Part shown: piece by piece, positions 23,549-35,308 of the stretch
Layout of the letters: the number at the start of each line of letters is the position of its first letter
Position numbering within the stretch: position 1 is the stretch's first letter
Assembly (NCBI GenBank): GCA_947179155.2
Contig: OX359266.1
Coordinates: forward strand, 12,848,098 to 12,912,097
DNA: 64,000 bases
Direction of reading: 5' to 3'
Source of the DNA: Hedera helix
Taxonomy: Eukaryota > Streptophyta > Magnoliopsida > Apiales > Araliaceae
Program-made: the position numbers and the translations under genes
Notes under the pieces: model-generated
Databases searched by the model: none
Told to the model about the DNA's origin: nothing
Seen by the model: the letters and a program-made list of their open reading frames with translations, nothing else

Positions 23549-25915
23549 TATTGTTGTTGTTGATGATGATGTTTGAGGTGTTGCTAAGTTGACATTAAAC
23601 TTTTTTCTGAAGAACTTAGTAACTAGGAGCGACTTTATTGATATCTTATCTTCATAAGCTCATAGTATATCTCTCTATTTTGCTCTAGCTCTTTATGGCT
23701 GAAGACGCCCTCTGATCGATCCTCCAAAGCATAGAGTTGCTTTAGGTTAAAGATATATTATGTTTAGCTTGATCGATCCCCTCTTCGGTCTTCTGTAGAT
23801 CGACCTTCATCTCCTGATTCTCTCTCTATGTATTGATCGATCATCTTTCTCTTTTTCGACCGACCCTTTTGTCGTTTGAGTCTAAAATCTATTTATAGAT
23901 TTCCTTATAAGAATCTTCCCATTGAGAAGTTATTGTTGCACAGCTAGTTTCTGCCTCAAAAGTCTTATACACTTTGATAGTGTCAGGCAGTCTGTTGTAG
24001 CCACCCAAGCTATCAACTATATAAGTCTGTTGAGTGTAATGACAAACTTTAGTTCCCTAAAATATAGTTGTTGGAACTACTATTGATTGGATGTTTCTTC
24101 AACACACTTTAAAAGATCTTTAGGTTGAAAGTGTGTTTAGAAAGGTTTAAGTCCAACCATAACATTTATGTACTATACGATTTCTTCAATCGTAAAGTTT
24201 ATCCTTCTGTTCAGTCGCTCAAAGATTCTCCTGATGAAACTACTTCTTTTTCTGCAGTCATTCTACGATCTTGCATTATGCTCTACGACTTTATCAGGTA
24301 TGCTTAGTTCACTTTCAAAGAACTAAGACTTCATCTTGTTTGAATTTGTACTTTTATTTCTCTCAAGTTCCTTCTCTTCTTCATCAACTTCTTCATGAGG
24401 ACACTTACTGTTTGTAAGGTTGTGGACTCCACTTTGTATGTCTCTGTTCAGTGTACTCTTTCAGCTATAGTGGATGCCACTTATCATCTTTTTTTGATAA
24501 ACTAGTTCTTGTTAAATAATGATCTGCTCATTTTCTTCTTCGACTAGTTTAACCCAGATTTCTTCGTACTGAAGAATTCTTGATAAGGGCATCCCAATTA
24601 TCTGTCGTAGTGAATCTGTCTTTCAGTGATGTTGGCATTATAAACTCTAATAGATAGCATTGATGCAGCTTAACAATGATGTGACGCTGCGTTGTGAAGT
24701 AGCTCAACGATATTAAGTAGCTCAATGATTTGATGATATTCAATTTAGTTCTATTCTACGATCCTAAGTACTTTGACTTATTTAGCACCAGTGAGCTTCT
24801 TATCTTCACTTCTTCGGCTAAAGTCTTTTTGTCTTTACTCTGCGGTGTTGAGCATGTTAGACAGAACTCTATAAACTCTCTACAAACTCTCCATGTTTGT
24901 GCTAATCTTGTGGGATAACCTTTGCTCCATTTCTGTTTATTCTCATGTTCAAAAGTAAGTCTGATTTCTCCAATTCTGTGCTTAAGCATTCTTTTATGAT
25001 AGTTTAATGCTTAGCATATAGCCTTTTACTGATTTTATGTTCTTACCCCTGTAGCTCTGTTCCATTCGTCAATCTTCTGCTTTGTACTCGACGGTTATGA
25101 TCTGCACTCTGCTTTGCTTTGCTCAACTATCTTCTTTTCTTTGCTTTGCACTCAACAATCCTTATATGTTCTGCTCTACTTTCGACGATCCAAGGATCAT
25201 AGAGTTAAGCTTCAGATTTCTCACTCGACAATCCTGGCTTACTCTATAATTTTGGCTTTTTTGCTCTATCTGGCTCTACTACTTGCAGTCTTCTTCTTCT
25301 GTTCTTCTCTGACTCTGCTCTTTTACTGCTTATCTGTCGATCTTCTAAGTTTATTACATTTTTGCTAACTCTAAACTTTTGGATTAACCTAACAATTTTT
25401 ATCCCTGGGTCTATAATAGATTACGATATTTTTAATCATCAGGACTGTTTAGAGTTTATCATTTAGATCAACCTAAAAAAATTGATCCCTAACTAGTCTA
25501 TCTGTATCAACCTAACAGTTTTAATCCCTAAGTCATTTTACAATGAATATTCATTTTAAGGACTTTATAATATCAAACAAATATTTATACTTTTACATTT
25601 GTTCTTTCATATAACAACAATATTAAAATTATCACAGGTGTAAATGCATAAGCAAGTAATAATTATTTTTCTTTTGTTCTTAAGAAAATATACATTAAGC
25701 ATAATAAAGTATTATTGTAACATTTTGTCATCAGTAAATCCAAGAGAATTAACATATAAATGTACTAACAGGTTGATGTGACTGCGAACGTATTTCTCAA
25801 TGAAAATTGTTGTGGTGGCTTAGTGACGGTGGTGGTGCCGTCATAGAAGTTTTTTTTGAAGAGTGACTGTGAGAAAACTCTACTAAATACTAGAAGGCCA
25901 TTCCTCTAGTGTTAA

Positions 25916-26383
25916 TGTTAACGTTCAAATTTTTCCACACGTTCAACCACTGGTTTAGACGTGAACCTACATAAAAAGAACAACTACAAAGTACTTGACG
26001 ACTTGAACTACTGGGGGATACCTCCGGTGTGAGAGTAAGAATATGATTTAAAATATGTTAACAATTGAGGTAAGAAGTATTTAGTATGTTAGAATATTGT
26101 CCATCATACCTCTATTGTTCACCTTATATTTATAGTAGTCATGCCTTCTTGATATGATTATAATTCTTAATCTAATTGTATAGTAAAGATACTATAGGAA
26201 GGGGTAATTACCATACAAATTAGTATTGAATATGATAACTAGTTGGTGCCTTAAGTGATAAGACAGTGAGCCAAAGCTTATTAGATTTAAGAGTTCTCAT
26301 GCGAGTGCATTAGGTCTAATGGGTTGTGGCGATAAGACTTAATATAGACAGTCCATTTGTGCTAGTAAATACGTAGCCCAACA
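25916..26383 (-). repeat. 5' LTR of the old Tat-type element
   Basis: It begins TGTTAACGTTC and ends GTAGCCCAACA, with length and internal blocks matching 6616-7083. The expected 5' LTR/PBS order applies on the minus strand, with the decayed PBS at about 25893-25915. Confidence 0.85.
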
Positions 26384-27102
26384 AGTTCATTCCATTCTAA
26401 TGAAAAATTAAATGTAATTTTTTTTATTTCATAAGAATAAGTCATTCTATTCGCACATTTATTTCTGCAAACCAAAAATAACATAAAGGATGAAAATAAC
26501 GAGCGAAGCTTTGCAAAGTGAGCAGCGGTTGCTTACACAGTTACACTTGCTTTCAAACCCTTAAATAATAAAACATAAGAGGAACATGATCAAGCAAGTA
26601 TACTAATATTCGCACTCCAACCCAAAATTGACTAATGGATCTAAGAAAAACATGAATTTAATTCCTATTATGATTAATATGAGTTACGATTGAGATTTCA
26701 TTCATTTTAAATATAGGATTAATATTAATTTTTTTAAATATTTTAAAATCAAAATTAATATAAATTTCTATAAAAAAAATTTTACATAAATCGTAAGCTA
26801 TATAAGAAATACTACAAATTTCAAACATGTATTTGTTATTTTGAAGAGTAAAATGAATCACATGAATATTAAACTTGAAAATATTTATATTGGGGTAATG
26901 TTAGGATCTCAATTTGTTTGCCTAAAAAGTATCTTAAATGATGTGTTATCATCATATTGGTGGGGGTAGATTTCATGTAATTGGTTATGCCATCATATAT
27001 CATTAAAATATTCAATATCATGTCATTTGAGACAAAAAAAAATTAAAACCCATAGCATTATCCTTCATATTTACTTTGAAAAGTCAAATTAAATCATATA
27101 TT

Positions 27103-27127
27103 GGGGGGGGGGGGGGGGGGGGGGGGG
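27103..27127 (+). repeat. G25 homopolymer
   Basis: An uninterrupted run of 25 G in intergenic AT-rich DNA. Confidence 0.95.
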
Positions 27128-28079
27128 TAACAACATTCTATATAAAACATGTCATATAGCTAAATTTAGGAGAAAATAAAGGAATTTGAACTATATTAAT
27201 AGATTGTGTAATTATTATTTATCATAATAAAACTATTTAATTAATCATATTGAATTTGAAATCTTTGACTCTCTCCTAAATTTACCTACATAAAATATTG
27301 CTATTAGATGGTGTAAAATACTAGATTTACATGTCAATCTTATATACTTTATTCTCCACCGAAAAATATGATGAACTACCAAAGCACGTCGTTTTCCTTC
27401 TTTTTTAAGCGGGAATTAATATTTTTACTAGTAAAAGTGATAATTCACAAAAAAAAAAACTCACATGTATAATAAATTAGTCTAATATTTATATGAGAGA
27501 GTTAATAGTGAAAATATTAAATTTTATTTGTAAAAATATGAATTTTTTTTAGTAAACAGTCTAATCGACCGAAATATATATTGAAACTATAATATGTTAC
27601 AAAAGATGAAATAATTACAATACAAATAATTAAAATGGTATTCATTTCAAATGAAATAAAAGATAATCAGAAAAATAGTCAATCATATCAACAACTAGTA
27701 GACACCATAGCTAATCTTGAAAGCAGTCAATCGCAAAAATAATAACAGAATATGTAAATTTGAGCAGTTCTTCAACGCGAGCAAATGAAGAACCGTCTGT
27801 AATTATAACTTCGCACCCAAATCTGAACATTCTATCTTCAATAATTCGTGTACCGAAATTTTTTTTAAGAAAAAAAAAATAGTCTCCCAAGTCAATAAAG
27901 CAAATTCTCATATGAGATGATAATAAAATTTTCTCACAATAAAAGAAAAAGAAATTATTCATATTATAGAAAAAACAAAGTCCCATTAAAGGAGAAACTA
28001 AACCCCAAAAAGATTTAGAGCACAAGGAGAGAGAGAAGGGTTCTCTAAAATTAAGAGAGTCTTCCTCACATCTAAAAAA

Positions 28080-28246
28080 ATAAGTATAAACATACAACAA
28101 CTAAATATTATATTAAACACTATATTCATCTACACTATTAAAAAGTAGAGCATGGCATTGAAATCTATGTCATACTTTACTTTTTAACAGTGTAGATGGA
28201 TGTAGTGTTTGATGTAGTATTTGGTTATTGTGTGTATAGACTTGTT
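28080..28246. repeat. Long imperfect inverted repeat (hairpin or MITE)
   Basis: Two arms of about 68 bp (about 28085-28152 and 28170-28238) are inverted copies around a loop of about 17 bp (GCATTGAAATCTATGT). The inner parts TCATCTACACT and TTAAAAAGTA pair exactly with their partners, and most arm mismatches are transitions. No target duplication was identified with confidence. It could be a small fold-back transposon or a young miRNA/siRNA-producing hairpin. Confidence 0.8.
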
Positions 28247-29402
28247 CTATCTAAAATAGTCGTTAAATTTTTTCTCTAAAAATCAATGAGAGAAGAGAGT
28301 GAAATGAAAGAAAAATTCCCTTTTAATTTGATTGGTAATTTACAATATCCAATTAAAAAAAAAAAGGCAATGGTAACAATAGAAATCTTTTACATCTATA
28401 TCTATAGTCTGGATCATTCCACAATGTAATTAAATAGAATATTTTTGCAACCCCTTTATTTTATTTTAATAAATTTAAGGTCTAGACTTGCGGGATAAAA
28501 TATAAATTATATTTCAGTGGCAGTTCACGTGTGATAGAACAATAGTTTTCTTTGATGCAACTTAGTTTAGGAATAAATTAGAATAATACAAAAATTAAAA
28601 TTACACTTGCACCTACAGTTCAACCCAAAGTCCATGCCCAAATTTGAACTCGTGAGCTGTATCTGGCTTGGTCATGACACAAAATTATGAGTGTTGTTTT
28701 ATTATATTTTAATTCTTGTTACGATTTGATATAAAGACACATTATAAATACAGATGTAAATAATTTTTGAATGTCTAATTTTTGAATGACAACTTATACA
28801 AAAATTATAATCTTGTTATTGCAAGATCTATCATTTTTTTAAAAAAAAAATTATCCTGATCAAAGGGCAATGAAGTATTGGTCAGATGATTTGATCATAT
28901 TTAGCGTTTTTTTTTTAAACGCCCACTATAAAGTGATATTAGTATAAATATAATAAATTATATAACGAATTTAACAATATTAAATACATTCACCATCTAT
29001 GAGTGATAATAAAAATCTCACAAATAAAGAGAATATTAGCCATTAACTACCAAACCTAGGGTTAAGTCTATAACAAAATATTAAACCCAAAATATATTTA
29101 TTTACAAAAATGATGAATATGATATAATTAGTTGTATTAATTTAATTCTAGTTGTATAGACGATGTTATATATCTTTTTTCGTATATCTTTTTTTTTTAA
29201 ATGACCTTAAAAATAATAGTAAACAGTGTATAAAATTTTTAAAAAAAATTATTTATGAGATAAATTAATTCTTAGTGGTGTTAAACGTAACTTAAGGATG
29301 CTATTGTCGGTTCATTTATTTCATTAATGACACATTTCTCATTTTACTATTATGTCAAGCAAAACTATGCTATTTTAAATCGATTAATATAGACAAATTG
29401 AA

Positions 29403-29503
<101 letters not shown>

Positions 29504-29964
29504 GTACGTGGAAAGATTCTGTACTTGGGGAAACAAGTTGGACCAAATATTCAATGCCAATTAACAACATGCACATGCTTACCATACCCGCTTTCTTCCC
29601 CACCACAACTTTATCTACTCTCATAAATAAAATTTCCCCCATCCTTGTTTAATCAAGTGGGTGCGTAGCCCTACCCGAGCAATAAATTATACCCCTCCAT
29701 TCACAAATTAGCGATATTTATTTAATGACAAAGTATTAGTTGAGTTAAATGAGTCAAGTTGATGAGTTGAATGATGAGTTAATTCAAATAATTTTAGTTA
29801 GTCATGAGTTGACTCAATCAATTATTATTTTAATTTTAATCTTTTAGTAAAACGAACTTTTTTTTTTATAATTTTTTAACTAGAATGATTTTGGTTGGTC
29901 CAATTATATTTAAGTTTTTTTATTTGATATCACATCCTAATAAATTTCTCTAATGCCATTGGTT

Positions 29965-29998
<34 letters not shown>

Positions 29999-30294
29999 AC
30001 GTATTAATTATTACTTACCAAATATATAAATGTATGATATGTATTAACTACTACTTATCAAATATTTATTACCTTTTTTTTTTAAAGCAAATTTTTTATT
30101 AACCAAATCAAAATCAAAATCCAAAAGACTTGGATCTTAATTTAGTGCATTTGTGTCCTATATACTGAAGCAACAAAATTAACCTCAAATAGTTCCATTT
30201 GGTGCTGTAATCACGTTAATGACACTGATTCATTTCTTGCAATTCCTTCAAGAATAGTTCCACTTGTTATTCTGCTGCTGCACTAACTTAATAA

Positions 30295-33267
30295 TGTAAC
30301 GACGCCGAAATTCGACCCATATTCTTACCTTAAATTTTGTATTTATGATACATTATCTTTCTTACGTCCAAATTTTGGTCCGTTAATAAACCTTTAATTA
30401 CCTTCTTTAATCCCTTAATTGCTTTTAAAATCAACATTTACCCTATTTTCGGTATAATTTTTTTTTCCTCAATTCGATCATTGTATTAAACTATTTGGAT
30501 ATTAAAATCCCTACATCTTGATCCTAGTTCCTGTATCGCAACCTTTACTTTTTCTTTCTATCATCATTATAGTGAACTCAATAAAGCTCAACATTCAAAT
30601 TCAATGTTATTTGTATCCATCTAATATTCTTTATTTCATGATTCATCACTTAAACATAGATATATAATCGTCTCTATCATAATAATCATTTTGAACAATT
30701 TCAGTTCACAGTTTAACTATACACATCATATTCAGATTCCACTTATCTATACATATAGCATATCAAAGTAACTTGGCAAATATATTCACATTGATTTATA
30801 ACAATCACAACCTTCCTTGGTAAACCGTCTCTATATAATCTGCAATTCTTGAAATTTATTTCTTTCCTGCAAAAATATATATTAAGCAAGTAATGAGCAC
30901 AACGGCTCAGCAAGTTCAACAGTTTATGCTTCACGTAGCACATACCTTATTATGCTTGGTGTGTGTCATACATCCCGTGTTGTGCTTCTAATCAGGCATG
31001 ATATCTCAAATATGTTCATATCATTTCACAGAGTACATATAATTGCCACATTAATCACGTATCACATAACACATAATTTGTATATACTTAAAACAAGAAT
31101 TACATATCATAACATTTAACATTTAACATAAAAAGGGACTGAAGAACTTGCCTGTCATCCAATTATTTAAATGGATAGCTCAAACCCTTAACTCGATCAA
31201 CCTATGATCATAAAATAATCAAATAATAATTATTTATCTCTTTATGATATTAATTTACTTAATTAATATCATCTATGGGCCAATTATTAATTTATATGGT
31301 TAATTATATTAACCTCGTCCCTTAAATATTAATATAACTTAATATCAAATACCTTCGATACGGACAACCCGACTCATCGGATAAAATTTAACATTTTTGG
31401 TTATCCGAAAATTTTATTTAACCATTTTCTAAATTATAATCTCATTATATTAATATTTAAACATTTAAATATTAATCCCCAATATTTAATATTTTTACAA
31501 AAATATTAAATTTAATGCTCAAACATCATTTCTATATTTTTAGTATTTTTATATAATTTTCTATGATTTTTAAACAAATTTTAAACATTTATTTCAATTA
31601 AAATCACTTATAGGGGCAATTTAGTAATTTCCGCGGCTTTGGGACATAACCGGAATTTTCCGAAAAGTTCAGGGGCATTTCTGTAATTTTCGGAAAGCCC
31701 AGGGGTACAATCGTTATTTAACCGCATTTCGTCGACCGAGCATTGCGCGGACCGACCCTCGGTCGTCCAAAACGACGTCGTTTGGCCCTGATTCGGGAAA
31801 CTTTCCCCCTTTACTGCCCCAAAACGGCGTCGTTTTATTTCCGCGTTTCTGAAGAAATTCGCCGCGCGCAATGCGCGGCGCACTGTTCCCTTCTTCTCTT
31901 TCGTTTCCAGAACAGTATACCAACTTTGCATAACTTAACCAATTTTAATCCAAATTTGCTCAAATTTTTTACCACAAAATAACTCCAAAAATCACATAAT
32001 TCATAGATATATATCTATAAATTATTTAGAATAATTATACTAATTATTTTCTAATTTTCTACACAATTTATTTTACCACAAAATACATAATTAATTCATA
32101 TAAAATAATTTATACCTTCAAAACTTACTTATCCTTCTTTGTAAGCTCCAAATAATTCCTCTCTACTCCCTCTTCGTGGTTGCGGAGGCTACGGTGGTGG
32201 AGGGTGGCTCTCGGATGGTGAAAGAATGGAGAAAGTATGTTGTTGCCTTTGTTTTGTTTTTTCTTCTCTTTGCTTTCCTTTTCATTTTCTTTTATAAACC
32301 CAAAAGTCTTAACAAATGTTGAAATAAAAAATTGCCACCGACTTAATCCACGCATGCAACCGACTTAGACTCTCTCAAAAATTTCAAATTACACATGCAT
32401 AAATTCTAATTTAATACATTACATAATTATTGCGTATAATAAATATTTTACGTAATGTATGTAAAATATTTATTTTAATTTATCAAAATTCATAACATAA
32501 TATATAAATAATATTAATACCTTTTCGGGTACTTTATTTAACAAATTTTATACACGCATAATACCATGCATGTAACTATATGAGGTAATTTATACCTCCA
32601 AAATTCATAAAATAATTCATATAACTTATAAAAATTATTTTTCATAATTTTTCACTTCATTACTTGAACAACATATTACACTAACATGTTCCCGTTTCCA
32701 AAATATTATTCTTCATAAAAGTCATAAAAATTCCATTATGCATAACCATAATTTTTCATAACTCAAAACATTCATTTTTCTCATTTATTTTCATTTCTTT
32801 ACAATTTACAATAACTTTCTTTATATAAATTATATAATTTATTATTATATAATTTATATAATTACTTTATCATTAATTAATTTTCATTTTACACAAAACA
32901 CCATTTATAAAATTTCCTTCCATCTTTATTCAATTTAATCACCTTATATAAAGTATATAATTATTCTTATATAGTTTATATAATTATTAATTTCTTCATA
33001 CATCACTTTAATTTCCTTATATAAATTATATAATTTATTATTATGTAACTTATATAATTACTTTTCTCCTCAATTAATTTCTATACTTCCTTCATAATTC
33101 TTAATAAAATTTAAAATCAATAATTACAATTTTTACTAATTCCCTCATTAACTTTTCATAAATTTTCGAATTAATTAATTATTAATCCCCTAATTTTCAT
33201 AATTAATAACATTTATAATTATCAATTAAACATAACACACACACACACACACACATATATATACAAA

Positions 33268-33317
<50 letters not shown>

Positions 33318-33651
33318 CATATTTAATTCATGCATTTTACATTATCACAAAACCTCATTTAAAATCATAATTTATGTACTTCCACAATAATTTAATTATA
33401 CAATTTATTGTACCTTTACCTGAAATTCTTTTATTCCTCATAAATTGCTTTTAAACAATTTATTTACTTTTCAATTATTTTAATTCAACATACTTTATCA
33501 TGATCTCTGTACATATTTAATTTACTAATTAAATCTCATCACATACATTAATTCACATAAAATAATAATTTCTTTACACAACCTTGAAAATTGTATCAAT
33601 TACATTCTTATTTAATCTTATTAAATAATTCCGAAAATTCGGACCCTCACA
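30295..33651 (-). mobile_element. Long solo LTR (3.36 kb) with exact TSD, inside the LINE
   Basis: On the minus strand it starts TGTGAGGGTCCGAATTTTCG and ends GAATTTCGGCGTCGTTACA. AATAA flanks both sides (30290-30294 and 33652-33656). Near its minus-strand 3' part AACTTGCTGAGCCGTTGTGC parallels the motif in the solo LTR at 18322-22041. A GC-rich block at 31730-31875 holds AAAACGACGTCGTTT and GCGCAATGCGCGG words. Open frames there (31608-31931 and neighbours) are not genes. No internal region: a recombination product. Confidence 0.85.
33236..33313. repeat. Compound CA/TA/TG microsatellite in the solo LTR
   Basis: CA, TATA, GTGT and TA runs follow one another, so the tract can fold on itself (CA run opposite GT run). 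Confidence 0.95.
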
Positions 33652-34032
33652 AATAATAGCCTCTAGAACTTCATATATCTTCCTCCACTATTGCTTCATC
33701 AATATCGTAAGATGGAACTAACCATACTCTTGTCATATAATCACCAACAACACATGATCTCAGAACCATCCTAACAAAACTATAAATACTCCTCCAAATT
33801 ACACAAAAACACCCAACCCCTTCCTTGTATTAGTAAGCCATGACTCATAATCCTTAATTTCAGAAATTGAGGGAAACATGCATTTAATTTCTTTGCTACA
33901 ATGTATGACTCATAAAAATTTACCCCCTATGTTGCACATGGCCTGCTTACACCATTGATGTTAAAACTTTCTGCAACTACATATCTATACACTCACAAAC
34001 CTTAAACAAGTTTAACAATCTGCAGTAGCTCA

Positions 34033-35241
34033 CTATTCACTTGCACTAACAATAACTTTCTTAGCAATTACCCTCCAACACACATACTCACCTTCAAAAA
34101 CTGACTTGTTTCTTTGTAACCATATATTCCATATTATTGTAGCTGACAAAACATAAAGTTTTCTACACAAAATTTTATTGTAGCACCTCCATTGCCCAAG
34201 AGTTGTACCCATTGATTTAGCTTGTACCCAAGTGATTCCCACCCATTTAAGCACGTAACACCAAACTAACCAAGCCCATTTACAATGTAGTTGAACATGA
34301 TCAATACTTTCTCCCCTAAAATGGCACCAACAACATACATTTGACTGCCCCTCCTATAGAATTCTTCAGTTGAGCAGAACATCTTTCACTGGTAATGTGT
34401 CATAGTAGATTAACCATAAGAACACCTGCACCTTAGAAGGTATTCCTTTGATCCATACTTTATTTCCCATCTCTGCACCTAATTCATCCTTTTCCTAATC
34501 GAAAATTTGTAAACTTTTTTTCACAGAGAATAAACCTTTTTCATCTCCCTTCCACACTAATTTGTCATTTGTCTCTTTCTGTAGATCAACATACCCAATG
34601 AAATGTTTTAAATCTTCAAGTTGCTCCCATTCCTAATGTCGAAGTATTCTATTAACACTGATATTCCATTCCACTTTCTCATTAATGATTCCTTTCCAGT
34701 AATCAGCCACATTAGCTTCTTTATTGCAAGCTAAAGAAAAGATCTTTTTAAATTTTGAACTCAATATTTCATTCTTGCATCATTTATCCAACCAAAATCT
34801 AACATGATTCCCATTCCCCAATTTCCACTCCCATTTGTGGCCACCAATTACCTCCTCCATCTTGCCTATATTACACAGTTTTAAAACATCGAGCCACATC
34901 CAAGAAATTTTTTCACTTTGATTCCCTGCAAGCATATCCCTTAAATCACCACATTCCTTCCATTTGTATTTTTCACAAACAACCATTCTCCATAAATGCC
35001 CAAAAATTGCATAAAACCTCCACCACCACTTACCCAACAAAACTATGTTCTTTGTTTTCAAAGAAACAATGCCAAGACCCCCCCCCCCCCCCACAATTTT
35101 CTTACTTTTGCAGACATTCTTCCAACTCACTTTAACCATCTTCCCCCCTTTAATATTCCCACTCCACATAAAATTTCTTCTGTATTTTTCTAACTGTTTG
35201 ATCACTGCAGATGGAGCTTTAAAGAAAGCCATGTAATGCAA
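34033..35241 (-). pseudogene. LINE ORF2 C-terminal region
   Basis: The frame 35241-34780 (MHYMAFFKAPSAVIKQLEKY, FMWSGNIKGGKMVKVSWKNV) and the later block 34254-34033 (ATIIWNIWLQRNKSVFEG) match the region after RT in plant LINEs. That region ends in the zf-RVT and tail often annotated in gene models. The frames are separated by stops. A C15 run at 35078-35092 lies in the glycine-coding stretch KIVGGGGGLGIV. Confidence 0.75.
35078..35092 (+). repeat. C15 homopolymer within the LINE
   Basis: A run of 15 C (15 G on the LINE strand) encoding consecutive glycines in the C-terminal ORF2 part. Confidence 0.95.
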
Positions 35242-35308
35242 AGGTAAAATAGAAAAGTAAAGAATTTAGTAAAACAATTATGCCCCCCATTGATAAATAT
35301 TTCCCTTT

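Larger units (their letters stand above)
22902..25770 (-). mobile_element. Probable long LTR of a Ty1/copia element, solo
   Basis: On the minus strand the block begins TGTTAGTACATTTATATG and soon has TGATGACAAAATGTTAC. It ends with a C-rich run followed by CTTCTAGATCA. This beginning and end are typical of plant copia LTRs of the Sire/Tork kind as I know them. It interrupts the 5' gag/leader of the old Tat. No matching flanking duplication was found (AATAT left, GGTTG right) and no internal region, so it may be old or the product of recombination between two insertions. Confidence 0.5.
6616..26383 (-). mobile_element. Old Tat-type LTR retrotransposon, heavily nested (outer shell)
   Basis: Two related 468-bp LTRs, both TGTTAACR...CAACA, bound this interval (6616-7083 and 25916-26383). 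After the left LTR comes a purine-tract complement (TTACCCCCCATTCC), as expected for the 3' end of a minus-strand element. Before the right LTR, GAAGGCCATTCCTCTAGTGTTAA is a decayed version of the PBS found in the younger Tat element. Flanking 5-mers GATTC and AGTTC match at 3 of 5 positions, so any target duplication has decayed. Most of the 19.8 kb is later insertions: a MITE, the young Tat plus Athila, a solo LTR and a copia-like LTR. No intact coding region survives; a gag-like remnant lies at 22560-22890. Confidence 0.75.

Noticed and set aside
25114..25368. 84-residue Leu/Phe/Ser-rich ORF that looks like a membrane protein
   Set aside because: It arises from pyrimidine-rich LTR sequence (CTTTGCTCTACT repeats), with no homologous motif and no gene context.
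27711..28100. 129-residue minus-strand ORF next to the hairpin
   Set aside because: Phe/Tyr/Leu-rich from AT-rich DNA, no motif, no start or splice context.
31608..31982. Overlapping ORFs of 69-107 residues on both strands
   Set aside because: They lie in the GC-rich block of a solo LTR; open frames are expected there by base composition.
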